In this document: one piece after another, positions 1 to 6,141 of the stretch
Layout: every line of letters begins with the position of its first letter
How positions within the stretch are numbered: position 1 is the stretch's first letter
DNA from: Phycisphaerae bacterium
GTDB taxonomy: Bacteria; Planctomycetota; Phycisphaerae; Sedimentisphaerales; Anaerobacaceae
Assembly: GCA_030602845.1 (NCBI GenBank)
Contig: JAUVYZ010000130.1
Location: forward strand, 1-6,141
Direction of reading: 5' to 3'
DNA: 6,141 bases
Notes under the pieces: generated by a model
Seen by the model: the letters and a program-made list of their open reading frames with translations, nothing else
The model's database searches: none
Told to the model about the DNA's origin: nothing
Made by a program: the position numbers and the translations under genes

Positions 1-1
1 A

Positions 2-826
2 AATAACAAGTATTATGGTAGAGTTTGGTATTTCAGGGACGTTACCAAGCACAAGCGGGCGGAGGACGAGCTGCAGAAGGCTCGCGATGAGCTGGAAATT
101 CGAGTTGAGCAGCGAACCGCCGACCTTGCAAGGGCCAACGTGCAACTGCGGTCTTTGGCGGCGGAACTGACGCTGGCTGAGGAACGCCTGAGACGGCGAA
201 TAGCAACTAATGTGCACGACCATGTGGGCCAGAACCTGGCTATCTCCAAAATCAAAATAGAGTCGCTGCGGGAATCGGCAACTTCGCCGGAACTTGCCGA
301 AGACCTGGAGGAAATTCGCGATTTAATCTCCCAGACAATTGAGAGCACACGGTCATTGACGTTCGAGTTGAGCCCTCCGGTCCTATATGAGCTGGGTTTC
401 GAAGCGGCTGTGGAATGGCTCGTTAGACAAACGAGACAGCAGGATGGACTTTCAACCGAGTTCAAAGGTGATGGGCAGACCAAACCGCTGGATAATAATG
501 TTCGTATTCTTTTATTCCAGGCCGTGCGGGAGTTGCTGGTCAACGTTGCAAAGCACGCGCAGGCCCGCAACGTAACGGTTTCAACTCAAAGAGTGGGTAA
601 TGAGATACGAGTGAGCGTTGAGGACGACGGCGTTGGCTTTGACATATCCCAAACCGGTTCTTACGACTACAGAACAGGCGGGTTCGGCCTGTTTAGTATA
701 CGCGAACGATTGGGGCACATCGGTGGTCGTCTTGAGGTTGAATCCAAGCCCGGGGTTGGGACTCGGATTACTCTGACGGCGCCAATAGACCAGGAGAGCC
801 AAAACAGCAGAGAGGAGCGCAAATGA
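2..826 (+). CDS. PAS-containing sensor histidine kinase, HisKA_3/NarX-like type (5' end outside window)
   Basis: This is the last 274 codons of a sensor kinase that autophosphorylates on histidine and passes the phosphate to a response regulator. The frame is open from base 2, so the real start lies upstream. The first ~20 residues (YYGRVWYFRDVT, then KHKRAEDEL) look like the C-terminal end of a PAS/PAC sensor domain. A charged heptad-like stretch (about residues 20-65) is a likely coiled-coil linker. The dimerisation/phosphoacceptor helix follows with RRRIATNVHDHVGQ, where His72 of the fragment is the probable phosphorylated residue, as in the HisKA_3 family. The ATPase domain shows an N box (ELLVNVAKHA), a G1 box (EDDGVGFD) and a G2-like box (GGFGLFSIRERL). 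No transmembrane segment is visible in this part. The stop codon overlaps the regulator start as ATGA, so the two are co-translated partners. The signal sensed cannot be told without the N-terminus. Confidence 0.93.
   Translation, partial: NNKYYGRVWYFRDVTKHKRAEDELQKARDELEIRVEQRTADLARANVQLRSLAAELTLAEERLRRRIATNVHDHVGQNLAISKIKIESLRESATSPELAEDLEEIRDLISQTIESTRSLTFELSPPVLYELGFEAAVEWLVRQTRQQDGLSTEFKGDGQTKPLDNNVRILLFQAVRELLVNVAKHAQARNVTVSTQRVGNEIRVSVEDDGVGFDISQTGSYDYRTGGFGLFSIRERLGHIGGRLEVESKPGVGTRITLTAPIDQESQNSREERK
813..817 (+). promoter_or_regulatory. Shine-Dalgarno site of the response regulator
   Basis: AGGAG lies five bases before the ATG at 823, inside the last codons of the kinase gene. It fixes the regulator start and, with the ATGA overlap, indicates translational coupling. 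Confidence 0.75.
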
Positions 827-1476
827 GTATAAGAATCTTATTGGCGGATGACCACAAGATTACCCGGCAGGGCCTGCGTTCGTTGCTTGACAAGCAGTCT
901 GATATGGAAGTGGTGGCTGAGGCTGAAGAGGGGCGCACGGCGGTACGTCTGGTGCGGGAACTGTTGCCCAATGTAGTCATTATGGACGTTAGTATGCCGG
1001 ACTTGAACGGTATGGAGGCAGCTCGCCAGATCACTCGTGAATTCGGCGATGTCAGGATAGTCGCTTTATCGATGCATTCCGACTCGCTGTTTGTGACGGA
1101 GATGCTAAAAAGCGGTGCATCAGGCTATCTACTGAAGGATTGCGCCTTTGAGGAATTGGCCCGCGCAATTCGCACTGTTGTCGCCGGCAAAACCTATCTG
1201 AGTCCTTCCATATCCGGTGTTGTGGTTGATGACTACCTGCATCGCTTGTCAAAAGCTGATTTTTCGGGTTTGGAGGTCCTGACGAGCAGGGAACGGGAGG
1301 TACTCCAGCTTCTGGCGGAAGGAAAGTCAACAAAGCGAATCGCTTTGAAACTGCACATCAGTGGCAAGACCGTTGAGACGCATCGTCGGCAAATAATGAA
1401 TAAGCTGGATATCCACACTGTGGCCGAGCTTACAAAATACGCTATCCGCAAAGGGCTCACATCCCTCGAAACATAG
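823..1476 (+). CDS. NarL/FixJ-family two-component response regulator (REC + LuxR-type HTH)
   Basis: The 217-residue protein is a DNA-binding response regulator of the usual size for the NarL/FixJ family. The receiver domain (about 1-120) has the acidic pair D9-D10, the phosphoacceptor D55 in MDVSMP, the switch Ser83 in ALSMHS and the invariant Lys105 in LLKD. A linker follows, and then a LuxR/GerE helix-turn-helix (about 150-212) with LTSREREVLQLLAEG, the recognition-helix region SGKTVETHRRQIMNKL and a C-terminal helix. No key residue is missing. It overlaps the upstream kinase by four bases and is its probable cognate partner. Targets are unknown. The dyads just downstream at 1528-1579 could be autoregulatory sites, but this is inference. 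The next gene on this strand starts 600 bp away, so the pair most likely forms its own operon. Confidence 0.95.
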   Translation: MSIRILLADDHKITRQGLRSLLDKQSDMEVVAEAEEGRTAVRLVRELLPNVVIMDVSMPDLNGMEAARQITREFGDVRIVALSMHSDSLFVTEMLKSGASGYLLKDCAFEELARAIRTVVAGKTYLSPSISGVVVDDYLHRLSKADFSGLEVLTSREREVLQLLAEGKSTKRIALKLHISGKTVETHRRQIMNKLDIHTVAELTKYAIRKGLTSLET

Positions 1477-1527
1477 CCGTTAATTGAGTGGTGCTGCGTT
1501 TTTTAACAGGGACGGCAGTCATTGCTC

Positions 1528-1560
1528 TGACGGTATCGAAGTCAGGTATTTCTACCGTCA
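1528..1560. repeat. Inverted repeat, 8-bp perfect arms (TGACGGTA / TACCGTCA)
   Basis: TGACGGTA at 1528-1535 is matched by its exact reverse complement at 1553-1560, with 17 bases between. No T-run follows, so it is not a canonical intrinsic terminator. It lies 52 bp after the regulator stop codon. It could be an RNA hairpin protecting the 3' end of the two-component mRNA or a protein-binding dyad; the sequence does not decide. Confidence 0.5.
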
Positions 1561-1562
1561 AA

Positions 1563-1579
1563 ATCAGGAATATCCTGAT
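1563..1579. repeat. Compact palindrome ATCAGGA-ATA-TCCTGAT
   Basis: Two perfect 7-bp arms are separated by three bases and begin two bases after the previous inverted repeat. The size and symmetry suit an operator for a dimeric helix-turn-helix protein, but a short RNA hairpin is equally possible. The AAAATCAGG half recurs at 1632-1640 without its partner arm. Confidence 0.45.
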
Positions 1580-1657
1580 AGCAAGCCCGCTGTAACAGAT
1601 GTACAATATATATACAAGTGTCTAAGGCCCAAAAATCAGGTGTTTTAACTTTTGGAT

Positions 1658-1703
1658 GATGATCTTCCTAAAAATGTTAGTCTTTAAGAGGAGGATGATC
1701 TTC
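1658..1703. repeat. 10-bp direct repeat GATGATCTTC
   Basis: GATGATCTTC occurs at 1658-1667 and again at 1694-1703, 36 bp apart, just upstream of the long hairpin. The copies could be tandem protein-binding sites or part of a transcript fold. Function is unknown. Confidence 0.4.
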
Positions 1704-1709
1704 AGAAAA

Positions 1710-1795
1710 GAGGAGTATCGACTGGGCGCTGCTCTAAGGAGCTTTGGGTGTGGGCGTTCTTGGATGGCCTCAGTCTGATACTCCTTATTTTTATA
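1710..1795 (+). terminator. Long imperfect hairpin with U-rich tail: terminator or 3' end of a small RNA
   Basis: AGGAGTATC (1711-1719) pairs perfectly with GATACTCCT (1777-1785). After a one-base bulge at T1776, GACTG (1720-1724) pairs with CAGTC (1771-1775), giving 14 base pairs. GGC/GCC (1725-1727 with 1767-1769) may extend the stem beyond a bulged T1770. The apical part includes a sub-hairpin GCTC-TAAG-GAGC (1731-1742). TTATTTTTATAATTT follows at once, as expected of intrinsic termination on the + strand. The large apical domain is unusual for a simple terminator and leaves open a small structured RNA. On the opposite strand CTTTTCT follows the stem, so it could act in both directions. 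Confidence 0.5.
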
Positions 1796-1958
1796 ATTTC
1801 ACCTGCCTTTACGGGTTAGTACCTCCCTTTATTTCATTTTGAGCACGGCCAGAGGCCGGCGAAGGTAGAGAAAGTGTTTGGCCCTGGATTCTCCACAGCG
1901 GGGGCTGGTATTTGCAGCTTTCAGGCAAACCTTATTCTCAATTCTGATAAAATTTACG

Positions 1959-1987
1959 TTGCCTGGTGCAGTAAAAAGTTGTATAAA
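1959..1987 (+). promoter_or_regulatory. Candidate sigma70-type promoter for the PFOR gene
   Basis: TTGCCT (1959-1964) and TATAAA (1982-1987) match the -35 and -10 consensus at four and five of six positions, with an ideal 17-bp spacer. Transcription would start near 1994, giving a leader of about 84 bases before the ATG at 2078. It lies downstream of the terminator-like hairpin, which fits an independent PFOR transcript. The match is by eye only. Confidence 0.5.
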
Positions 1988-2062
1988 AGCATTTCGTAAT
2001 GCGTAAGACTTGCTGTGACGGTGCAGGCCTGTGTAGTTAAGTCGTTTATGGTTCTTGTTTTA

Positions 2063-2072
2063 GAAGGTGGAG
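2063..2072 (+). promoter_or_regulatory. Shine-Dalgarno site of the PFOR gene
   Basis: GAAGGTGGAG ends five bases before the ATG at 2078. It decides the start against the in-frame GTG at 2015, which would add 21 residues and has no comparable site. Confidence 0.7.
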
Positions 2073-2077
2073 AAGCT

Positions 2078-5000
2078 ATGAATCGCAAAATGGTTACAAT
2101 TGACGGTAATGCAGCGACGGCATACGTGGCACACGCTACGAACGAAGTGATTGCTATATATCCGATTACTCCGAGCTCAGCTATGGGAGAACTTGCCGAT
2201 GCAAAGACAGCCAGAGGTGAACCCAATATCTGGGGGACGGTTCCTTCAGTTACGGAGATGCAGTCGGAAGGCGGGGCGTCCGGAGCTGTGCATGGTGCAT
2301 TGGCGACGGGTGCCTTGACGACGACTTTTACGGCCTCACAGGGGCTTTTGCTGATGATTCCCAATATGTACAAAATTGCGGGCGAACTGCTGCCGACCGT
2401 CTTCCACGTCTCGGCGAGGTCACTGGCCTGTCAGGCACTTTCAATCTTCGGCGACCATTCGGACGTGATGGCTTGTCGCCAGACCGGTTTTGGTATGATT
2501 TGTTCGTGTAACGTTCAGGAGGTTATGGATTTTGCGCTTATCGCTCAGGCAGCGACCCTGGCCTCGCGAGTGCCCTTCATACATTTCTTTGACGGTTTCA
2601 GGTCCAGCCACGAGGTTCAAAAGGTTGAGCAGTTATCGTTCGATGATATGCGTGCGATGATTGATGAGACCAAAGTTGCTCAACATAAAGCCAGGGCGCT
2701 GTCACCGGACAGGCCTATGATTTCCGGCACGGCGCAGAATCCCGATGTTTACTTTCAAGGTAGAGAGACGGTGAATAAATACTACAGGGATGCGCCGCAG
2801 ATTGTTCAGGAGACGATGGACAAATTCGCGAAACTGGTTGGACGAAGTTATCATTTGTTTGATTATGTCGGGCCGGCAGATGCAGAGAAGGTTATCGTTA
2901 TTATGGGTACGGGGGCCGATACCGCCCACGAGACGGCTGAGTTCCTGGCATCCAGGGGCGAAAAAGTCGGCGTGGTGAAGGTGCGACTGTTCAGACCGTT
3001 CAGCACCAAACACTTTATTGATGCTTTGCCAAAAACCGTTGAAAAGATTGCGGTATTAGACAGAACAAAAGAACCCGGTTCGCTCGGCGAGCCATTGTAC
3101 ATGGATGTTCGCACTGCTATCGGCGAAGCGATGGCGGAAAAGAAAACACCTTTTGAAAAATATCCTGTAATTGTCGGTGGGCGGTATGGATTAGGCTCGA
3201 AGGAATTCACGCCGGCTATGGTAAAGGCCGTCTTTGATAATCTCGATGCTGCAAAGCCCAAAAATGGTTTTACGGTAGGCATAATAGACGATGTAACGGG
3301 AACCAATCTGGAAGTTGATGAATCTTTCGAGATTTCCAGCGAGGGGTTTTTCTCCGGAATGTTTTACGGTCTCGGAGCGGACGGAACGGTAGGTGCAAAT
3401 AAAAACTCCATAAAAATTATCGGTGAGCTAACAGATAATTACGCACAGGGCTACTTTGTTTATGATTCGAGAAAAGCCGGTACTGTCACCACATCACATC
3501 TGCGATTTGGAAAACAGCTTATTCGAAGGCCTTACCTTGTGAATAGGGCTGCCTTTGTTGCGTGTCATAATCCGAGTTTCCGGGAAAAGTATGTTATGCT
3601 CTCGGCGGCGCGTGAGGGCGCAACGTTTTTGTTGACCACCAGCCACAGCAAAGACGAGGTGTGGGACACTTTGCCGCAGGAGGTGCAGAAGCAGATAATC
3701 GAGAAGAAGCTGAAGTTCCACATCATTGATGCGATTGGGCTTGCTCAGGAAATCGGCCTGGGGCCAAGAATCAATGTAATTATGCAAACCGCCTTTTTCA
3801 AAATCAGCAACATCATTCCGCTCGATACGGCTGTCAATGCTATCAAAGATGCGGTCAGAAAAACTTACGGCAAAAAGGGTGAAAAAATTGTCGAGATGAA
3901 CAATGCGGCTGTCGATGGCGCCCTTGAGAGAATTTATGAAGTTGAAGTTCCTGACAGGGTAACCAGTAAGATAAAGATGCGGCCGCCGGTCCCTGAAGAC
4001 GCTCCGGATTTTGTCAAGGAAGTCACGGCGGAGCTTATAGCGCGGCGTGGCGATGAGCTTCCGGTAAGCAAGATGCCGGTCGATGGTAAGTTTCCGACCG
4101 GCACGACCCAATATGAAAAACGCAACATTGCCGTCGATATACCGGCGTGGGAGCCGAAGATTTGGATTCAGTGCGGCAGATGCTCGTTGCTTTGTCCCCA
4201 CGCCGCTATAAGAGTAAAGGCGTACGATGAAAAGTATCTCAAAGATGCTCCAGCGACATTCAAAAGCGCCGATGCAAAAGGCAAGGACTTTGCCGGTATG
4301 AAGTTCACGGTTCAGGTAGCTCCGGAAGATTGCACCGGCTGCGGAGCTTGTGTTATTAGTTGCCCGGCGGAGGAAAAGGATGAGAACAAAAAGCCGACGG
4401 GCCGAAAGGCAATCAATATGGTGCCGCAGGAGCCGATTCGCAGGCCCGAACGCGAGAACTATGAATACTTTTTGTCGATTCCAAATACAGACCCCCAGCG
4501 ATTCCGCGCCGATACTGTCAAGGGCAGTCAGTTAATTCAGCCTTTGTTTGAATATTCCGGCGCCTGTGCCGGCTGTGGGGAAACGCCTTATGTCAAGCTG
4601 CTGACGCAGCTGTTTGGGGACAGGGCTATGATTGGCAACGCAACGGGCTGCTCGTCGATTTACGGGGGCAATCTGCCGACGACACCCTACACAAAGAGGT
4701 CGGACGGCAGGGGGCCGACATGGAGTAATAGTCTGTTCGAGGACACCGCTGAGTTTGCGATGGGTATGCGGCTGACGGTTGATAAATTCAAAGAACGTGC
4801 TCTGACCCTGCTGGTTAAGGTGGCGGAAGCAGGCTGCGTTGATGCCAAACTGGCGGAGGAAATCCGAACGGCTACATTGGCCGACGAGCCGGAACAAGCT
4901 GCTATTGAACAGCAGCGGGGTCGGGTGGATAAACTCAAAGAGCAGTGCAGCAAAAGCGGCTGCGAAGATTGCAAACAGTTGTTGAGTGTTGCGGACTATC

Positions 5001-5659
5001 TTGTACGCAAATCAGTTTGGGGCCTTGGCGGTGACGGATGGGCTTACGATATTGGATACGGAGGCCTGGACCACGTCTTGGCAAGTAGAGTCGACATCAA
5101 CCTGCTCGTTTTGGATACGGAGGTCTATTCAAACACCGGCGGGCAGATGTCGAAGTCTACACCGAGGGCGGCAGTGGCCAAGTTTGCGGCAGGGGGAAAA
5201 CCAACTCCTAAAAAAGACCTCGGACTTCTGGCGATGACTTATGGGAATATTTACGTTGCCAAGGTGGCTGTGGGTGCAAATGCCAATCAGACGGTAAAGG
5301 CATTTGTCGAGGCCGAGGCATATCCGGGGCCTTCCCTTATAATTGCTTATTCGCACTGTATCGCTCACGGCTACAACCTGGTCAACGGTTACGAGCATCA
5401 GAAACAGGCGGTCAACAGCGGCCATTGGCCTTTGTACAGATTTAATCCGCAACTTAAAGAAAAGGGCAAGAACCCGCTGCAGCTTGATTCGAAAGCTCCT
5501 ACACTTGATTTCGAAGAATACGCTTACGGCGAAAATCGTTACCGCACGCTAAAGCAATCGAAGCCGGAGATTGCGGCTGAACTGCTCAAACTTGCCAGCA
5601 GCGATGCGGTCCAAAGGTATGCTTTGATGGAGCAGCTTGCAAAATTGAAATGTGATTGA
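2078..5659 (+). CDS. nifJ: Pyruvate:ferredoxin (flavodoxin) oxidoreductase, single-chain homodimeric type
   Basis: This cytoplasmic enzyme (1193 aa) oxidatively decarboxylates pyruvate with CoA to acetyl-CoA and CO2, reducing ferredoxin or flavodoxin. Visible order: domain I with YPITPSS (28-34), and T31, E64 and R114 at the numbers I recall for the Desulfovibrio africanus active site, which supports this start; domain II from about 262; domain III with GLGADGTVGANKN (431-443); EKR segment (E680-R682); ferredoxin domain with C699, C702, C706 and C752, C755, C758, C762; thiamine diphosphate domain with proximal-cluster cysteines C830, C833, C858, C1094, GDGW with D986, and SNTGGQ with N1019. 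Oddities: Trp696 replaces the expected first Cys of the first cluster motif, and a C957/C962/C965 group sits before the GDG motif. The D. africanus C-terminal oxygen-protection extension is absent. A physiological role in pyruvate synthesis or in nitrogen fixation electron supply cannot be told from the sequence; no nif gene is nearby. Confidence 0.97.
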   Translation: MNRKMVTIDGNAATAYVAHATNEVIAIYPITPSSAMGELADAKTARGEPNIWGTVPSVTEMQSEGGASGAVHGALATGALTTTFTASQGLLLMIPNMYKIAGELLPTVFHVSARSLACQALSIFGDHSDVMACRQTGFGMICSCNVQEVMDFALIAQAATLASRVPFIHFFDGFRSSHEVQKVEQLSFDDMRAMIDETKVAQHKARALSPDRPMISGTAQNPDVYFQGRETVNKYYRDAPQIVQETMDKFAKLVGRSYHLFDYVGPADAEKVIVIMGTGADTAHETAEFLASRGEKVGVVKVRLFRPFSTKHFIDALPKTVEKIAVLDRTKEPGSLGEPLYMDVRTAIGEAMAEKKTPFEKYPVIVGGRYGLGSKEFTPAMVKAVFDNLDAAKPKNGFTVGIIDDVTGTNLEVDESFEISSEGFFSGMFYGLGADGTVGANKNSIKIIGELTDNYAQGYFVYDSRKAGTVTTSHLRFGKQLIRRPYLVNRAAFVACHNPSFREKYVMLSAAREGATFLLTTSHSKDEVWDTLPQEVQKQIIEKKLKFHIIDAIGLAQEIGLGPRINVIMQTAFFKISNIIPLDTAVNAIKDAVRKTYGKKGEKIVEMNNAAVDGALERIYEVEVPDRVTSKIKMRPPVPEDAPDFVKEVTAELIARRGDELPVSKMPVDGKFPTGTTQYEKRNIAVDIPAWEPKIWIQCGRCSLLCPHAAIRVKAYDEKYLKDAPATFKSADAKGKDFAGMKFTVQVAPEDCTGCGACVISCPAEEKDENKKPTGRKAINMVPQEPIRRPERENYEYFLSIPNTDPQRFRADTVKGSQLIQPLFEYSGACAGCGETPYVKLLTQLFGDRAMIGNATGCSSIYGGNLPTTPYTKRSDGRGPTWSNSLFEDTAEFAMGMRLTVDKFKERALTLLVKVAEAGCVDAKLAEEIRTATLADEPEQAAIEQQRGRVDKLKEQCSKSGCEDCKQLLSVADYLVRKSVWGLGGDGWAYDIGYGGLDHVLASRVDINLLVLDTEVYSNTGGQMSKSTPRAAVAKFAAGGKPTPKKDLGLLAMTYGNIYVAKVAVGANANQTVKAFVEAEAYPGPSLIIAYSHCIAHGYNLVNGYEHQKQAVNSGHWPLYRFNPQLKEKGKNPLQLDSKAPTLDFEEYAYGENRYRTLKQSKPEIAAELLKLASSDAVQRYALMEQLAKLKCD

Positions 5660-5681
5660 GTTTGGTGAGTGGTATTGAAAG

Positions 5682-5788
5682 AAAAATTCAAAAATCAAAG
5701 AGCAAAATGTAAAATTAAGGAAATCATTGCCGCAAAGCGGCAATTCCACAATTTTGATTTTTTATTTTTAACTTTTGATTTTTTATTA
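5682..5788. repeat. AT-rich imperfect palindrome enclosing a small hairpin
   Basis: A-rich sequence on the left of the hairpin at 5726-5744 is matched by T-rich complementary sequence on the right. AAAAATCAAA (5690-5699) pairs exactly with TTTGATTTTT (5774-5783), AAAATT (5711-5716) with AATTTT (5750-5755), and GGA (5719-5721) with TCC (5745-5747). The right arm also holds a 15-bp direct repeat, TTTTGATTTTTTATT, at 5752-5766 and 5773-5787. Such a nested palindrome could be a dispersed intergenic repeat (MITE- or BIME-like) or simply an extended terminator. Copy number cannot be judged from one copy. Confidence 0.5.
5726..5744 (+). terminator. Probable intrinsic terminator hairpin after PFOR
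   Basis: ATTGCCGC and GCGGCAAT form a perfect 8-bp stem with an AAA loop, 66 bp after the PFOR stop codon. The T-rich run begins about seven bases later (ATTTTGATTTTTT), not directly after the stem, so termination may be weak. A-rich sequence upstream makes it potentially bidirectional. It separates PFOR from the lipoprotein gene. Confidence 0.5.
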
Positions 5789-5805
5789 CCAATAAAAGGA
5801 TATGC

Positions 5806-5810
5806 AGGGG
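5806..5810 (+). promoter_or_regulatory. Shine-Dalgarno site of the lipoprotein gene
   Basis: AGGGG lies six bases before the ATG at 5817. An in-frame ATG at 5802 would add MQGNK, but its only purine-rich site (AAAAGGA) ends one base before it, which is too close. Confidence 0.55.
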
Positions 5811-5816
5811 AATAAA

Positions 5817-6141
5817 ATGACTAATCGATTCTCAAAAATAATTTGGCTGGTTCTTATAGCGGCTTTTGTTGTCGCAGGGTGTGAGCAGGGACAGAAGGAA
5901 GAGACGTCAGTTTACGAGGTGTTGCTCGACCCCAATTTTGTTATGCCTGAATATGCGTCTCGGGCGATTGAAGCGACCGGGGGACTCGAAGCCTGGATGA
6001 AAACGAAAAAGCTGGAGCTCGATTGCGTGGTTACTCTTTATAAGCCGGACGGCAGCTTTTACCTGACTGAGCAACACCACGAAATTCATCCGTGGTCGAG
6101 CTCCATTCGGATTTCAGCCGTTGAGCCGCAAGGCAAGTTCG
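5817..6141 (+). CDS. Putative lipoprotein of unknown function (3' end outside window)
   Basis: The frame stays open for 108 codons to the window edge. The N-terminus is a clear lipoprotein signal peptide: basic residues R4 and K7, a hydrophobic core (about I8-V19) and a lipobox VVAGC with the lipidated Cys at position 22. The mature protein would start CEQGQKEE. With Glu rather than Asp after the Cys, it would be expected in the outer membrane if the usual sorting rule holds in this host. The mature part begins with a charged linker and continues with mixed polar sequence, including ATGGLEAW at about 53-60 followed by alternating strand-like segments (LELDCVVTLYKPDGSFYL). This is compatible with a beta-rich periplasmic domain. 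I do not recognise the family. It follows PFOR by 157 bp across a terminator-like hairpin, so a functional link is not implied. Confidence 0.8.
   Translation, partial: MTNRFSKIIWLVLIAAFVVAGCEQGQKEETSVYEVLLDPNFVMPEYASRAIEATGGLEAWMKTKKLELDCVVTLYKPDGSFYLTEQHHEIHPWSSSIRISAVEPQGKF

Larger units (their letters stand above)
1477..2077. other. Long non-coding spacer between response regulator and PFOR
   Basis: No coding region with a credible start, ribosome binding site and protein-like composition was found here on either strand. The stretch is AT-rich in parts and holds several symmetrical elements: two adjacent dyads near 1528-1579, a 10-bp direct repeat, a long hairpin ending in a U-rich tract near 1710-1795, a small GC-rich hairpin at 1846-1858 (CGGCC-AGA-GGCCG, no T-run after it), and a promoter at 1959-1987. 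I do not recognise a known riboswitch or tRNA in it. Confidence 0.7.

Noticed and set aside
1656..1778. Possible 40-residue small protein (MMIFLKMLVF...)
   Set aside because: No Shine-Dalgarno at a proper distance (the AGGAGG at 1689-1694 directly abuts an internal ATG), and it overlaps the long hairpin, whose pairing explains the sequence better.
1841..1940. Possible riboswitch (cobalamin, TPP or c-di-GMP) in the PFOR upstream region
   Set aside because: Only a 5-bp GC hairpin and scattered G/C runs are seen; none of the conserved core boxes of these riboswitches could be matched.
2015..2077. Upstream GTG start that would extend PFOR by 21 residues
   Set aside because: No ribosome binding site near it, the extension is unlike PFOR N-termini, and starting at 2078 places T31, E64 and R114 at the positions expected for the family.
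1954..2373. Minus-strand open frame across the PFOR start
   Set aside because: It is antisense to the conserved YPITPSS region and promoter; a shadow of the real gene.
3494..4201. Long open frame of 235 codons on the minus strand
   Set aside because: It lies wholly inside the PFOR gene, antisense to highly conserved domains, and its translation has no recognisable protein features.
5802..5816. Alternative in-frame start for the lipoprotein (adds MQGNK)
   Set aside because: The purine-rich site is one base from this ATG, while the ATG at 5817 has AGGGG at six bases and gives a standard signal peptide.

Overview
The window reads as a piece of a moderate-GC bacterial chromosome from an anaerobe or facultative anaerobe. 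All three transcription segments point to the + strand. The main gene encodes a single-chain pyruvate:ferredoxin oxidoreductase (PFOR/NifJ type), an oxygen-sensitive catabolic or anabolic enzyme of anaerobic carbon metabolism. The histidine kinase style, the long AT-rich spacers and the lipoprotein gene would fit an anaerobic Planctomycetota (Phycisphaerae-like) or a similar environmental lineage. That placement is an impression from sequence style, not a demonstrated assignment.

Layout. Positions 2-826 hold the C-terminal part of a PAS-containing HisKA_3/HATPase sensor kinase whose start lies outside the window. It overlaps by ATGA a NarL/FixJ-type response regulator (823-1476), so the two form a translationally coupled two-component pair. 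Positions 1477-2077 hold no convincing gene. They contain two adjacent dyads (1528-1579), a 10-bp direct repeat, a long imperfect hairpin followed by a U-rich tract (1710-1795, a terminator or a small structured RNA), and a good sigma70-like promoter (1959-1987) about 90 nt before the PFOR start. PFOR occupies 2078-5659. A 157-bp spacer follows with a strong small hairpin nested in a longer A-rich/T-rich imperfect palindrome. From 5817 to the window end is the start of a lipoprotein of unknown function.

How the genes work together. PFOR converts pyruvate and CoA to acetyl-CoA, CO2 and reduced ferredoxin or flavodoxin. The two-component pair could regulate nearby genes, but nothing in the sequence ties it to PFOR beyond proximity; the 600-bp gap and the terminator-like hairpin argue for separate transcription units.

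The most notable points are in PFOR itself. Trp696 stands where the first cysteine of the first ferredoxin-type 4Fe-4S motif is expected, while every other expected cluster cysteine and catalytic residue is present. A Cys-rich insertion (C957, C962, C965) lies just before the thiamine diphosphate-binding motif. I found no clearly new multi-gene system in this window.
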